From contig JAUHWY010000003.1 in assembly GCA_030427255.1 (NCBI GenBank), positions 145,598-209,597 of the forward strand: a stretch of DNA of 64,000 nt, read 5' to 3'. The notes beneath the pieces are model-generated. The model worked only from the letters and a program-made list of their open reading frames with translations. It searched no databases and was not told the origin of the DNA. How positions within the stretch are numbered: the stretch's first letter is position 1; the number at the start of each line of letters is the position of its first letter. This document shows positions 1 to 8,413 of this stretch, one piece after another. Origin of the DNA: Bacteroidia bacterium (GTDB lineage Bacteria > Bacteroidota > Bacteroidia > CAIKAF01). A program made the translations under genes and the position numbers.

Positions 1-3000
1 GCCGTATTGAATTTCTACCAGATACACGCCTTTGGCCTGTCCTGAAAGGTTCAACGTGGTTTGTTGCATGCCTGCTTTTCCTTTTACGGAGCTGCTCATA
101 ATTTCGCGGCCGGTTAGGTCAAGCAACCTTAAGCTAACTTCTTCACCGGAAGTGTTGAGGAAAGAAACCTGAACCAAATCTACGGTGGGGTTGGGGTAAA
201 CCACCAAGCTCTGTTGCACGGTTTCCTCAATTCCGGTAGTGCTTATAACCACAGTCTTGGTTGCACTTGCAGAATTTCCACAGCTGTCGGTTACGGTAAG
301 GGTTACCGTATAGTTTCCATCTGCCCCATAGATATGGATTGGGTCTTGGCCGGTAGAGCCGTTGCCATCACCAAAGTCCCAGGTATAGCTAAGCGCGGTT
401 CCTGTAGAGCCATTTGTAAATGAGCTGGTAAGGAAGCTCTCCACAGAGGTAAAGGCAGCTGTAGGTGCAGGGTAATCAAATACTTCTACTGTATCGGTGC
501 CTGAGCTGCAAGTACCTACAAGAAACAGAGAGTATTCGCCGGGTTGCACCACCTGAATGGTATTGGTGCTTTCGAAGGTACTCCAGAAATAGGTTCCGGG
601 AGCAACGGCAAAGTCACTGAGGGTGACGGTATCACCTGCACATTTCCAAATGTCCGGACCTAAGGTAAAGTTGGCTCCTTCGAACATTTCGTCCGCGCCA
701 ATATCCGGCACAACAGAACTTCTGGCATCTCCGTCCCAGTCGGTGCTAAGGCCGGTCAAAGGCAAAGCAGCACCATCCAAAATAGGAGAGCAATGGTGGT
801 GGTCGTCCCAAGCCAAGAAGCCGGGGTCAACAGAAACTGCATTGGCATCCCAACCGGTTTGGTTCTGCCATATGGCCAAGTTGGGATAACCCAAATTGTT
901 TACAGCAGCAAGGAATGGACCTGAGGTAAAGTAGTTGTTGTAATCAGGCGGCGCAACAAACAAAGAGGAGTTGAAAATAACCGGAATGGCATTTCCACGT
1001 GCTACCAAGTTGTTGTTGAAGGACTCAATATTGGTACCTGAAGTTACGGCCATGGCTCCTGACAAGTCGTCGCTTTCACGAATGATGGAGGTATTGTTGG
1101 CCATGCGTAGGTTCACCATATCGTCCACCAAAATACCGTAAGTCAAGTCGGTCACACCGGAATCACCCACAATAGCTACGTTATTGTAAAACGCGTTGGG
1201 ACCATTGTTAGTGCCGGCTCCGGAGGTCATATAGAAACCATAGTTAGGCCATTCTCCGTTACCTACTACTCGGTTGGCTTCGATACGCAAACCGGGACCG
1301 GTATTTGAAGTATAATACCCAAATGAGGTACTGGTATAACCGCTTTCTGACATCAAATCGTTTCCATGAAGTACCAAAGAATCTTGATGTTGGAATCGAC
1401 CTCCGTAGAAGTAGGAGTCTTCGATTTTATTGTTGATAAAGCTATTCCCCACTTCGTTTCCACCGGCAGCGGAAGATCCGTACCAGTAAATACCGTAGGA
1501 GCCTCCGCGGATGCGGTTTTGCTCAAAGGTATTGTAGTTGTCTCCTCCACTTCCGCTTTGCGACCAAATAACCGTTCTCAAGGTAGAAGTGGTAGAAATA
1601 GAGGTATCTCCAATAAGCTCTGTATTGGCTACTCTATTGTGCTCAGAACCACCAATAAACTCAAGTACTCGATAGTTTGATGGCCCTTCGGACTTCATCG
1701 TCAAATGCTCGAAGATAAGGTGCTTGGCCCCGTTTAGGCGAACTACATAGTTCAAGGTAGAAACGGTTGGACCAAAGGAAATCGCTACATCGGTAGAGTC
1801 TCCGGATTGAGAACGGTAAGTTACCGTGTTCACCGAAGAGCTGTTGGGAACTTCGAAAAACTCTACTTGCTCGTTGTACACTCCACTTACTGCTTCCACT
1901 ACAATTGGACCGCAAATGCCACGAGACTCAAGGGTGTCGGCCGCTTCGTTAAAGCTAATGAAGTTGGTACCTCCTGAGGGCAAGTTGGGGTCAATGGTAA
2001 AGTTTCCGCTCAAACCTTCGTTCACTACAACAACAGAGGTATCGTTGCTAAACTCTTCATCTACCACACTGTTGGGCTGGCTTGTGTAAGCCTCCACCAC
2101 GTAGGTTTGCCCTGAGACAAAGTTAAAGGAGCCCAATACCACGTTGGTATCCTGACCTTGAGCCAAGTTCATTCCCGAGAGAGCTACTTGAGGCTGAGCC
2201 GCCCCATTGATTTCCCAATCGATAAGCACGTTGCTTAGGTTCAGCAGACCATAGTTCCGAATGTTTACTTCCACTGTTCCAGAGCCTGGGCAGTAGTTTT
2301 TGCCCGGGTTAAGGATGGCAAATACCCCGGCATCGTTGTTTGGAACAATAAACTCAATGGCACCCGGATCGGGGGTAGAAGTTCTAGCCGCACCAAAGAA
2401 GTCGTTGGGAACAAGCGACAATAAATCTGCGCCAATATTGTCCACAGCAAGTACAGTAGGACGCAGGTTACCGGAAGCCGCATTGAAGTATAATGGATCT
2501 GCAGAAACTCCATTACTTTCCCAGCCGGGAGTATTGGTTTGGTAGTCAAAGAGCGTTGGTTGAATGCCCGAATAGAAACCATAATATGGTGTTCCCGATA
2601 GGGGATTTACATACACCACGTTATTTTCTGTGCTGTCCACGGCTGCGGTACTGTTGATGTACAAGCCATATTTGGTGCCGCTACCCTCGCGAGTTACGGT
2701 AACGATGTTGTTCACAAAGGAGGATGAAGTTCCGGTACCGGTAAAGTAAGCACCGTAGGTGGTACTTCCCGTAGTGGCCGATTGATCATCCAAACTAATG
2801 GTATTGTGCAGAAAACGGTTTCCAATGGCACTGGAAGCATAGGTACCATAGAGGGTTCCATTGCTGTTAAGCCCATAAATCAGGTTATTGGAAAAGGTAT
2901 TCTCCAGACCCGGTTGAGCATCGCCCAACAAGTAAATACCATAGGTAGTTCCGGTATAACCGGGTGAACCTCCATTTGGATTGGTAATAATGTTGCCGTC

Positions 3001-6000
3001 AATCAAACTACGCTCCATGTCTCCTGTGGAGTAAATACCATAGAAGGTAGTAAGGGTGGTGCGGGTTGGGCGCGCCATTTCGTTTCCAACAAACACCAAA
3101 GAGTCCACATTATTAAAGTAAACTTGATGCGCATACGCATCGTAAAACTTATTGTGGGCAATTCGGTTATTGAAATTGCCTACACCAAAGGTTAAGCCGT
3201 TCATGCGCATACCATAATAGGGTCCACCTGCCGGTCCACCCAAGAAGCTGGAGTGTTCTACCGCACAGTTGGAGGCCACAATACCGGTACTACTGGTAGA
3301 GGTATTAGAACCGGAAAACAAAAGCCCGGTGGAGTTGGTCGTACTCGTGCTGGTGATGGCACTTAAGTCTACCGTCAAATAGCGAAGCGTATCGAATTGG
3401 TTGTCTCCAATAAAGTGCACCCCATAACCGAAGGTAGCATCTTCTCCAATAAGGGTTAAGCTATCTACCAATACATACTTGGCTCCCTCAAGACGGAGCA
3501 GGTGACGGTTTGCCGAAATGGGTTGAGCAGATAAAACGCCACCTTGACCATGCAAGTACAGATAGTTTTGTGGACTTGCATTCGCATAGTTGCGGATTGT
3601 AATTTGCTCATGAATGGTATCTACGGGATTCACAAACACATCTACAGCTCCACAATGACCGCCAAGGAAAAGAGCCGTATCCAAGGCTCCCCAAGTAGCA
3701 AAGTTGGTTCCACCCGTAGGCAGGGTGCCGTCGAGGGTATAGTTTCCGGCTAAGCCGCCAAACACAGAAATGGTGGTGGTATCATTACCGGCAAAAGCGT
3801 CTGTGGTGTTGTTTGGTTGCGTGGTATACGCTTGAAAGCTGATTGGACCGGTACCCGTTAGAGGGAAAATCCCCAAGAACAATACCGAATCGCTGTTGGC
3901 AGGCAGGTTTATGCCGGTAAGGTTTACGGTAGGCTGCCCTACGCCATTCACACTCCAAACCACGTTTACGCTGGTTAATGGATTTGAACCGGGGTTATTT
4001 AAGCGTACAAAGATGGAGTCGTTGCCCGGGCAGAAATTAATACCAGGATTAATAAACTGGCTAATTCCGGCGTCATTGGCTGCGCCGTCGAATTCCCAAG
4101 CACCGGGGTCCGGGGAGCTTAAACGCGCTAAGCCGGTGATGTCTTGGGGCACCAAAACATTCAAATTCGCACCGATATTATTGAAACCGGGCGATTGTGG
4201 CTGAAAATTGGCCGCACCGGGATTGGTAAATAAGGGGTCAAAATCCTGACTTAAGGTCTCGTATTGGTTGTTGCTGGCAGCCACAAAGCTGGCACGTGTA
4301 AAATGCGGGGTATTATAGTAACCATAGTAATTGGTACCGTTGGCATTCACATACACGTTGTTGTTGTTCATGGCAGCCAATATGGCATTGGTTGTAGAAA
4401 AATACATGCCATAAGACAAACCGGTCGAAGTTCTAGTTACCGAAATAAGGTTATTTAGAATTTCGGTTCCAACCATATTTGAGGTACCATACAAACCATA
4501 GGTAGCTGAGGTTCCTGTGAAGCTATTATCGTCCAAAGAAACCGTGTTGTGGTACACTAAATTATACTCGGGCGATGACAAATAAATTCCGTATTGGGTG
4601 CCGTTGCTGCCAAAGTCGTAAACCACATTATTGGCCATTAGTATTTCTTGACCTTGCAATACATCTGCTGCAGAATATAAACCATAAGCAACCGAGGTCA
4701 TCGTAGATGTTCCCTCAGGAGTATGAATGTAGTTGCGCTCTATTCTACTGCTGTAGCTGTCTCCTGTTATGAAAACACCGTAGAAGGTGGTGGTAGAGGA
4801 TTTGGTTGGCCTATGCACCTCGTTATCCCATATTTTGGCCCCTTCGGCATCGTTAATGTAAATACCATAAAAGTGGGGGTCGCGCACTTCGTTACCCTGC
4901 ACCAAAAGGTTTTGGGCTCCGGAACCTCCACCATTTTGGCCAATGGCGCTAATTCCATAATACATCCCTCCACTCAAGGTTCTACCATTAAAGGTATTGT
5001 TTACAATGCCACAATTGTCGCAGTTTGCCCCGTTGGTTGTAGGGCTTGTATTAGAACCGGAAATAATGACACCTCCTGAATTCGAACTGGTAGTACTTGA
5101 TACCGAACTAATATCTAAGGTACAGTTCCGAATGGTATCGTTGGTACAACCTCCCGTATAATGCACTCCCCAGCCAAAAGTGGTGTTCTGGGTCACAATA
5201 TTCAGGTCTTCTAATGTCACATAAGAAGCTCCATTAAATCGAATTACTTGACGGTCTGAGGTAGAACCACTAAACTGAATGGTGGCGTTGTTGCCGTGTA
5301 TGTTGATTCGGTTGGGTATGCTCGCACCGGGTATCGAGTTAAAGGTAACTTGCTCTGTAAATGTGGCATTGGAAGCTACATTGATGTCTACAGGTCCACA
5401 AACCCCAAAGGTGTTTAGTGCACTGGCTAAATCGTTCCAGTTATTGAAATTGGTTCCGGCCGTGGGTTGGTTCCCGTCCAGGGTATAGGTACCCGTCAAA
5501 CTCGGTGTAATGGTTACCGATACGGTGTCGTTGCCGTTGATGGTGTCGTTGCCGCCATTAGGTGCGCTGGTCCAAGCCACAATAGTGGTAGGCACCCCGG
5601 TCACAAAGTTTACATTTCCCAAAGGAATGGTAGCTGTATTGCTTCCGTTGCCTCCAATGGTATCTAAAAGTTGGTTTACCGGAATGGGCGCCTGAGGGTT
5701 GCCATTCACCGTCCAATTTACCGTAAGACTGTTGATTTGGTTGGTGCCAAAATTCGCCACGTCAATGGTCATGGCGTTGTTGCCGGGACAAACCAATCCG
5801 GGGTTAATACCCAAGGCAGCAGCATTATTGCCCCCCTGGTTGGCAAGAGAATAAACCACGCCACCATTAAATTGGCGGGGATGATTGGTAGGATTCACAC
5901 CGCCGCCACCGTAACCTACATTAGGACCGGTTTCTATTCCAACATACTGGTCAGAATAAAACGAGGGTCCACTTGAGTAAGTCGTATAGGCACAGTTGGG

Positions 6001-6402
6001 GCCCGAAATTGCAAAACCTAACGTTTGGCCGGGCTGCATCAACAATCCAACCGGAATAGGAATGGCTTGGGGCTGTGGAGTACTAAAATTTGGACTCTGA
6101 CTAGTAATATTTGCCGTTCCTAAAGAAACCCAACCATTGGCTAAATTTATGGTGGGTGAGCCATTTATGGGAGTCGGATTATACCACATCTCTACCGTTC
6201 CGCTGGTATAAAACGCACAATAAATGGTGTCCACTATAATTGGTGCAGACAAGGCAGACAAATTAAATGTAATGCCTCCGGCACCATTACCACCTTGCAA
6301 TGGCGGAACATTTGTAAAATAGTTGGACTGACCATGAAGCCATCCAACACTCGCAGCTAAGAAGCTTATTCCTGCTGCAAACGATCGTACCCGTTTCAAC
6401 AT
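1..6402 (-). CDS. Giant modular T9SS-secreted protein, three CARDB/beta-helix modules (C-terminus cut by window edge)
   Basis: The frame is open from an ATG at 6402 to the window edge, giving 2134 residues with the last few missing. It begins with a signal peptide (MLKRVRSFAAG... hydrophobic core ...GQS). Three similar modules follow. Each has an Ig/CARDB-like domain with paired N-P-G and N-G-x-PQ motifs, then a linker of the type D-G/P-N-x-P-x-G-G-T-N-F, then a long parallel beta-helix region rich in Y-G-I/V-Y and N-x-V/I repeats. Helix regions lie roughly at 5480-4220, 3740-2440 and 2010-860. The C-terminal part has a PKD-type domain (WDFGDG near 330) and a type A sorting domain (VVYPNPTVD, then GVYLVEIQYG at the edge). 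This architecture predicts export by the type IX system and attachment to the cell surface or release. Ligand unknown; adhesion or polysaccharide contact is inference. The frame was checked base by base only at the C-terminal end and sampled elsewhere. Confidence 0.88.
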   Translation of the reverse strand, partial: MLKRVRSFAAGISFLAASVGWLHGQSNYFTNVPPLQGGNGAGGITFNLSALSAPIIVDTIYCAFYTSGTVEMWYNPTPINGSPTINLANGWVSLGTANITSQSPNFSTPQPQAIPIPVGLLMQPGQTLGFAISGPNCAYTTYSSGPSFYSDQYVGIETGPNVGYGGGGVNPTNHPRQFNGGVVYSLANQGGNNAAALGINPGLVCPGNNAMTIDVANFGTNQINSLTVNWTVNGNPQAPIPVNQLLDTIGGNGSNTATIPLGNVNFVTGVPTTIVAWTSAPNGGNDTINGNDTVSVTITPSLTGTYTLDGNQPTAGTNFNNWNDLASALNTFGVCGPVDINVASNATFTEQVTFNSIPGASIPNRINIHGNNATIQFSGSTSDRQVIRFNGASYVTLEDLNIVTQNTTFGWGVHYTGGCTNDTIRNCTLDISSVSSTTSSNSGGVIISGSNTSPTTNGANCDNCGIVNNTFNGRTLSGGMYYGISAIGQNGGGSGAQNLLVQGNEVRDPHFYGIYINDAEGAKIWDNEVHRPTKSSTTTFYGVFITGDSYSSRIERNYIHTPEGTSTMTSVAYGLYSAADVLQGQEILMANNVVYDFGSNGTQYGIYLSSPEYNLVYHNTVSLDDNSFTGTSATYGLYGTSNMVGTEILNNLISVTRTSTGLSYGMYFSTTNAILAAMNNNNVYVNANGTNYYGYYNTPHFTRASFVAASNNQYETLSQDFDPLFTNPGAANFQPQSPGFNNIGANLNVLVPQDITGLARLSSPDPGAWEFDGAANDAGISQFINPGINFCPGNDSIFVRLNNPGSNPLTSVNVVWSVNGVGQPTVNLTGINLPANSDSVLFLGIFPLTGTGPISFQAYTTQPNNTTDAFAGNDTTTISVFGGLAGNYTLDGTLPTGGTNFATWGALDTALFLGGHCGAVDVFVNPVDTIHEQITIRNYANASPQNYLYLHGQGGVLSAQPISANRHLLRLEGAKYVLVDSLTLIGEDATFGYGVHFIGDNQFDTLRYLTVDLSAITSTSTTNSTGLLFSGSNTSTSSTGIVASNCAVEHSSFLGGPAGGPYYGMRMNGLTFGVGNFNNRIAHNKFYDAYAHQVYFNNVDSLVFVGNEMARPTRTTLTTFYGIYSTGDMERSLIDGNIITNPNGGSPGYTGTTYGIYLLGDAQPGLENTFSNNLIYGLNSNGTLYGTYASSAIGNRFLHNTISLDDQSATTGSTTYGAYFTGTGTSSSFVNNIVTVTREGSGTKYGLYINSTAAVDSTENNVVYVNPLSGTPYYGFYSGIQPTLFDYQTNTPGWESNGVSADPLYFNAASGNLRPTVLAVDNIGADLLSLVPNDFFGAARTSTPDPGAIEFIVPNNDAGVFAILNPGKNYCPGSGTVEVNIRNYGLLNLSNVLIDWEINGAAQPQVALSGMNLAQGQDTNVVLGSFNFVSGQTYVVEAYTSQPNSVVDEEFSNDTSVVVVNEGLSGNFTIDPNLPSGGTNFISFNEAADTLESRGICGPIVVEAVSGVYNEQVEFFEVPNSSSVNTVTYRSQSGDSTDVAISFGPTVSTLNYVVRLNGAKHLIFEHLTMKSEGPSNYRVLEFIGGSEHNRVANTELIGDTSISTTSTLRTVIWSQSGSGGDNYNTFEQNRIRGGSYGIYWYGSSAAGGNEVGNSFINNKIEDSYFYGGRFQHQDSLVLHGNDLMSESGYTSTSFGYYTSNTGPGLRIEANRVVGNGEWPNYGFYMTSGAGTNNGPNAFYNNVAIVGDSGVTDLTYGILVDDMVNLRMANNTSIIRESDDLSGAMAVTSGTNIESFNNNLVARGNAIPVIFNSSLFVAPPDYNNYFTSGPFLAAVNNLGYPNLAIWQNQTGWDANAVSVDPGFLAWDDHHHCSPILDGAALPLTGLSTDWDGDARSSVVPDIGADEMFEGANFTLGPDIWKCAGDTVTLSDFAVAPGTYFWSTFESTNTIQVVQPGEYSLFLVGTCSSGTDTVEVFDYPAPTAAFTSVESFLTSSFTNGSTGTALSYTWDFGDGNGSTGQDPIHIYGADGNYTVTLTVTDSCGNSASATKTVVISTTGIEETVQQSLVVYPNPTVDLVQVSFLNTSGEEVSLRLLDLTGREIMSSSVKGKAGMQQTTLNLSGQAKGVYLVEIQYG

Positions 6403-7029
6403 AACCTAGTAAATAATTAACGATTTAAAATTAGTGAAAGAATTGGTTAATTTTTTGACGAAAATGCAGCCTCAACCTAAAGAAAAATATAACCCATTGT
6501 TTATCAACTGTATAAAATACTCTAATTTTGAACTTTAATCTTTTTTAAGGCTTGTTTTCACAAAATAAAAAGGCCAAAAAATCCCACAATCGCCTTAAAA
6601 GCAGTCCTTTAAAAACAAACCCCAAGCAAATTCCTGGGAATCTAGACGCAATTCCTCATCTAAACAGCTCTCAATACGCTGATTTCAAACCAAAAAAAAC
6701 GGCTCCTACAGCTCATACTATACGCAATTGTTTACAGGCTCCCCACTCGTCTGTTCTTTTTGAAACCTACACGCTATTCAATAAAAAATATCTGGTATTT
6801 AGCATATTACAAAAGAAACCTTCTGAAAATATTTGGCTAAGCACTCTTATGTAAGGTTAAGCCACACTTTTAGTTAATTCTAAACCCACCAAAGGTTGAT
6901 TGAAAGTTTTTGATTTGATTCTTAATATTTATTGTTCAACTTTAGCGATGACATACGACAGGACATCCAATACTTAAGTCGCCCGTTCTTCAAAAAAACT
7001 TCTTTTATGGGGAAAAAGATGGGCATTGA
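6403..7029. other. AT-rich intergenic region, no convincing gene
   Basis: About 740 bases separate the giant secreted gene from the odhB stop. A TAATTTTA box (6426-6433, read on the minus strand) lies about 23 bases upstream of the ATG at 6402 and may be its -7 element. A plus-strand open frame (6552-6854, 100 codons) is lysine- and asparagine-rich, has no recognisable domain and no upstream signal, and is probably chance. Nothing else is supported here. Confidence 0.5.
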
Positions 7030-7031
7030 AA

Positions 7032-7090
7032 CATAAAATAAAACAAGAAAGGCCGAAAAACCTTCCTCCAAACAGGAACATCTTTCGGCC
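7032..7090 (-). terminator. Rho-independent terminator downstream of odhB
   Basis: The arms GGCCGAAA (7083-7090 read in reverse) and TTTCGGCC (7051-7058) enclose a second small stem (ttcct at 7063-7067 with aggaa at 7074-7078). On the minus strand the hairpin is followed by a T-rich run through 7032-7050. It sits 55 bases past the odhB stop and would end the odhAB transcript. Confidence 0.75.
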
Positions 7091-7144
7091 AAACTAAGCT
7101 TCTAATGCAAAGCAATAGCTGCGCTATCTTACCCTAAACAGGAA

Positions 7145-8395
7145 TTAGAGGTCCAAAAGCACCTCTTCGGGCTTTTTGCCTCCAAAGAGCATGCGCTCTG
7201 GGTTTTCTAGCAAATCCTTAACCATTACCAGAAAACTTACCGACTCTTTACCATCAATGATTCTATGATCATAGCTTAAAGCCAAATACATCATAGGCCT
7301 TACCTCCACTTTTCCATCAATTACCATAGGGCGCTCCTGGATTTTGTGCATGCCTAAAATGGCCACCTGTGGAGGATTAATGATAGGCGTAGACATCAAT
7401 GATCCAAATACTCCCCCATTGGTTATGGTAAAGGTACCGCCGGTCATTTCATCTATGGAAATTTTCCCGTCTCTAGCCTTAATGGCCAAATCCTTAATGC
7501 TCTTTTCTATTTCGGCCAAGCCCAAGGCTTCTGCATTTCGAATTACAGGAACCATCAGCCCCTTGGGCGTACTCACAGCAATACCTATATCCGCATAGTC
7601 ATGGTATATGACTTCTTCGCCGTCAATTTGAGCATTTACCGCAGGGTAAGCTTCTAAAGCTTGGGTTACCGCTTTGGTAAAAAAGGACATAAAGCCCAAG
7701 CCTATATCGTGCTTTTTGCCAAAAGCCTCTTTATACGCTTTACGTAAGTCCATAATAGCGGTCATGTCCACCTCATTAAAGGTAGTAAGCATGGCCGTCT
7801 CATTCTTAACAGACACCAAACGCTCCGCCACTTTGCGGCGAAGCATGCTCATTTTCTTGCGCTCCGTACCACGACTCAAACTGTCTTTTTGCGGACTAAA
7901 CCCTTTAGCCAAGGCCGCTAAAACATCTTGCTTGGTAATGCGTCCGCCGGGACCATTTCCCTGAAGATCTTTAGCCTGCATGCCCTTTTCTGCCATCATT
8001 TTAGCAGCAGCCGGTGAAGGATGACCGCTGGCATGACTTTGGGCCTGTGGTGTAGGCTTCTCCGCTTCTTTGGCAGGTGCTTTATCGGCACTTTCTTGCT
8101 TTGCCGCTGTAGTTTTTTCTTCCTTAGTAGATGCTTTAGGTGCTTCTGCCGGAGCTTCTGCCGAAGTATCGATCTTGCAAATCTCTTCTCCCACCTGCAC
8201 GGTTTCGCCTTCTGCCACCGTAATAATAAGCTTCCCGGAGGCTTCTGCAGGAATGCCTAAAGTGGCTTTGTCGGAGTCTACCTCAACAATGTCTTCGTCT
8301 TGGTATACGTAGTCGCCATCCGCCTTAAGCCAGGCCGCAATCTCAACTTCAGAAATGGATTCGCCCGGACTGGGCACTTTCATGGAAATTTCCAT
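7145..8395 (-). CDS. odhB: Dihydrolipoyllysine-residue succinyltransferase, E2 of 2-oxoglutarate dehydrogenase
   Basis: The 416-residue protein transfers succinyl groups from E1-bound thiamine diphosphate to CoA in the TCA cycle. The order is typical. An N-terminal lipoyl domain has the lipoylated lysine in DSDKA (K43). An Ala/Glu/Lys-rich linker follows. A peripheral subunit-binding domain lies near residues 126-160 ([12 protein letters not shown]...[11 protein letters not shown]). The trimeric acyltransferase domain carries the active-site HRIIDG (H377, D381). It has one lipoyl domain, as usual for this E2. It lies 18 bases downstream of the E1 gene on the same strand, which separates it from pyruvate dehydrogenase E2. 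The pair is cotranscribed and ends at the terminator at 7051-7090. The name sucB is equally valid. Confidence 0.96.
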   Translation of the reverse strand: MEISMKVPSPGESISEVEIAAWLKADGDYVYQDEDIVEVDSDKATLGIPAEASGKLIITVAEGETVQVGEEICKIDTSAEAPAEAPKASTKEEKTTAAKQESADKAPAKEAEKPTPQAQSHASGHPSPAAAKMMAEKGMQAKDLQGNGPGGRITKQDVLAALAKGFSPQKDSLSRGTERKKMSMLRRKVAERLVSVKNETAMLTTFNEVDMTAIMDLRKAYKEAFGKKHDIGLGFMSFFTKAVTQALEAYPAVNAQIDGEEVIYHDYADIGIAVSTPKGLMVPVIRNAEALGLAEIEKSIKDLAIKARDGKISIDEMTGGTFTITNGGVFGSLMSTPIINPPQVAILGMHKIQERPMVIDGKVEVRPMMYLALSYDHRIIDGKESVSFLVMVKDLLENPERMLFGGKKPEEVLLDL

Positions 8396-8413
8396 AGGTC
8401 TTGTTTATTCGGA

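Noticed and set aside
6552..6854. 100-codon plus-strand ORF in the odhB/secreted-gene gap
   Set aside because: Low-complexity Lys/Asn/Ser composition in AT-rich DNA, no domain and no start signal.
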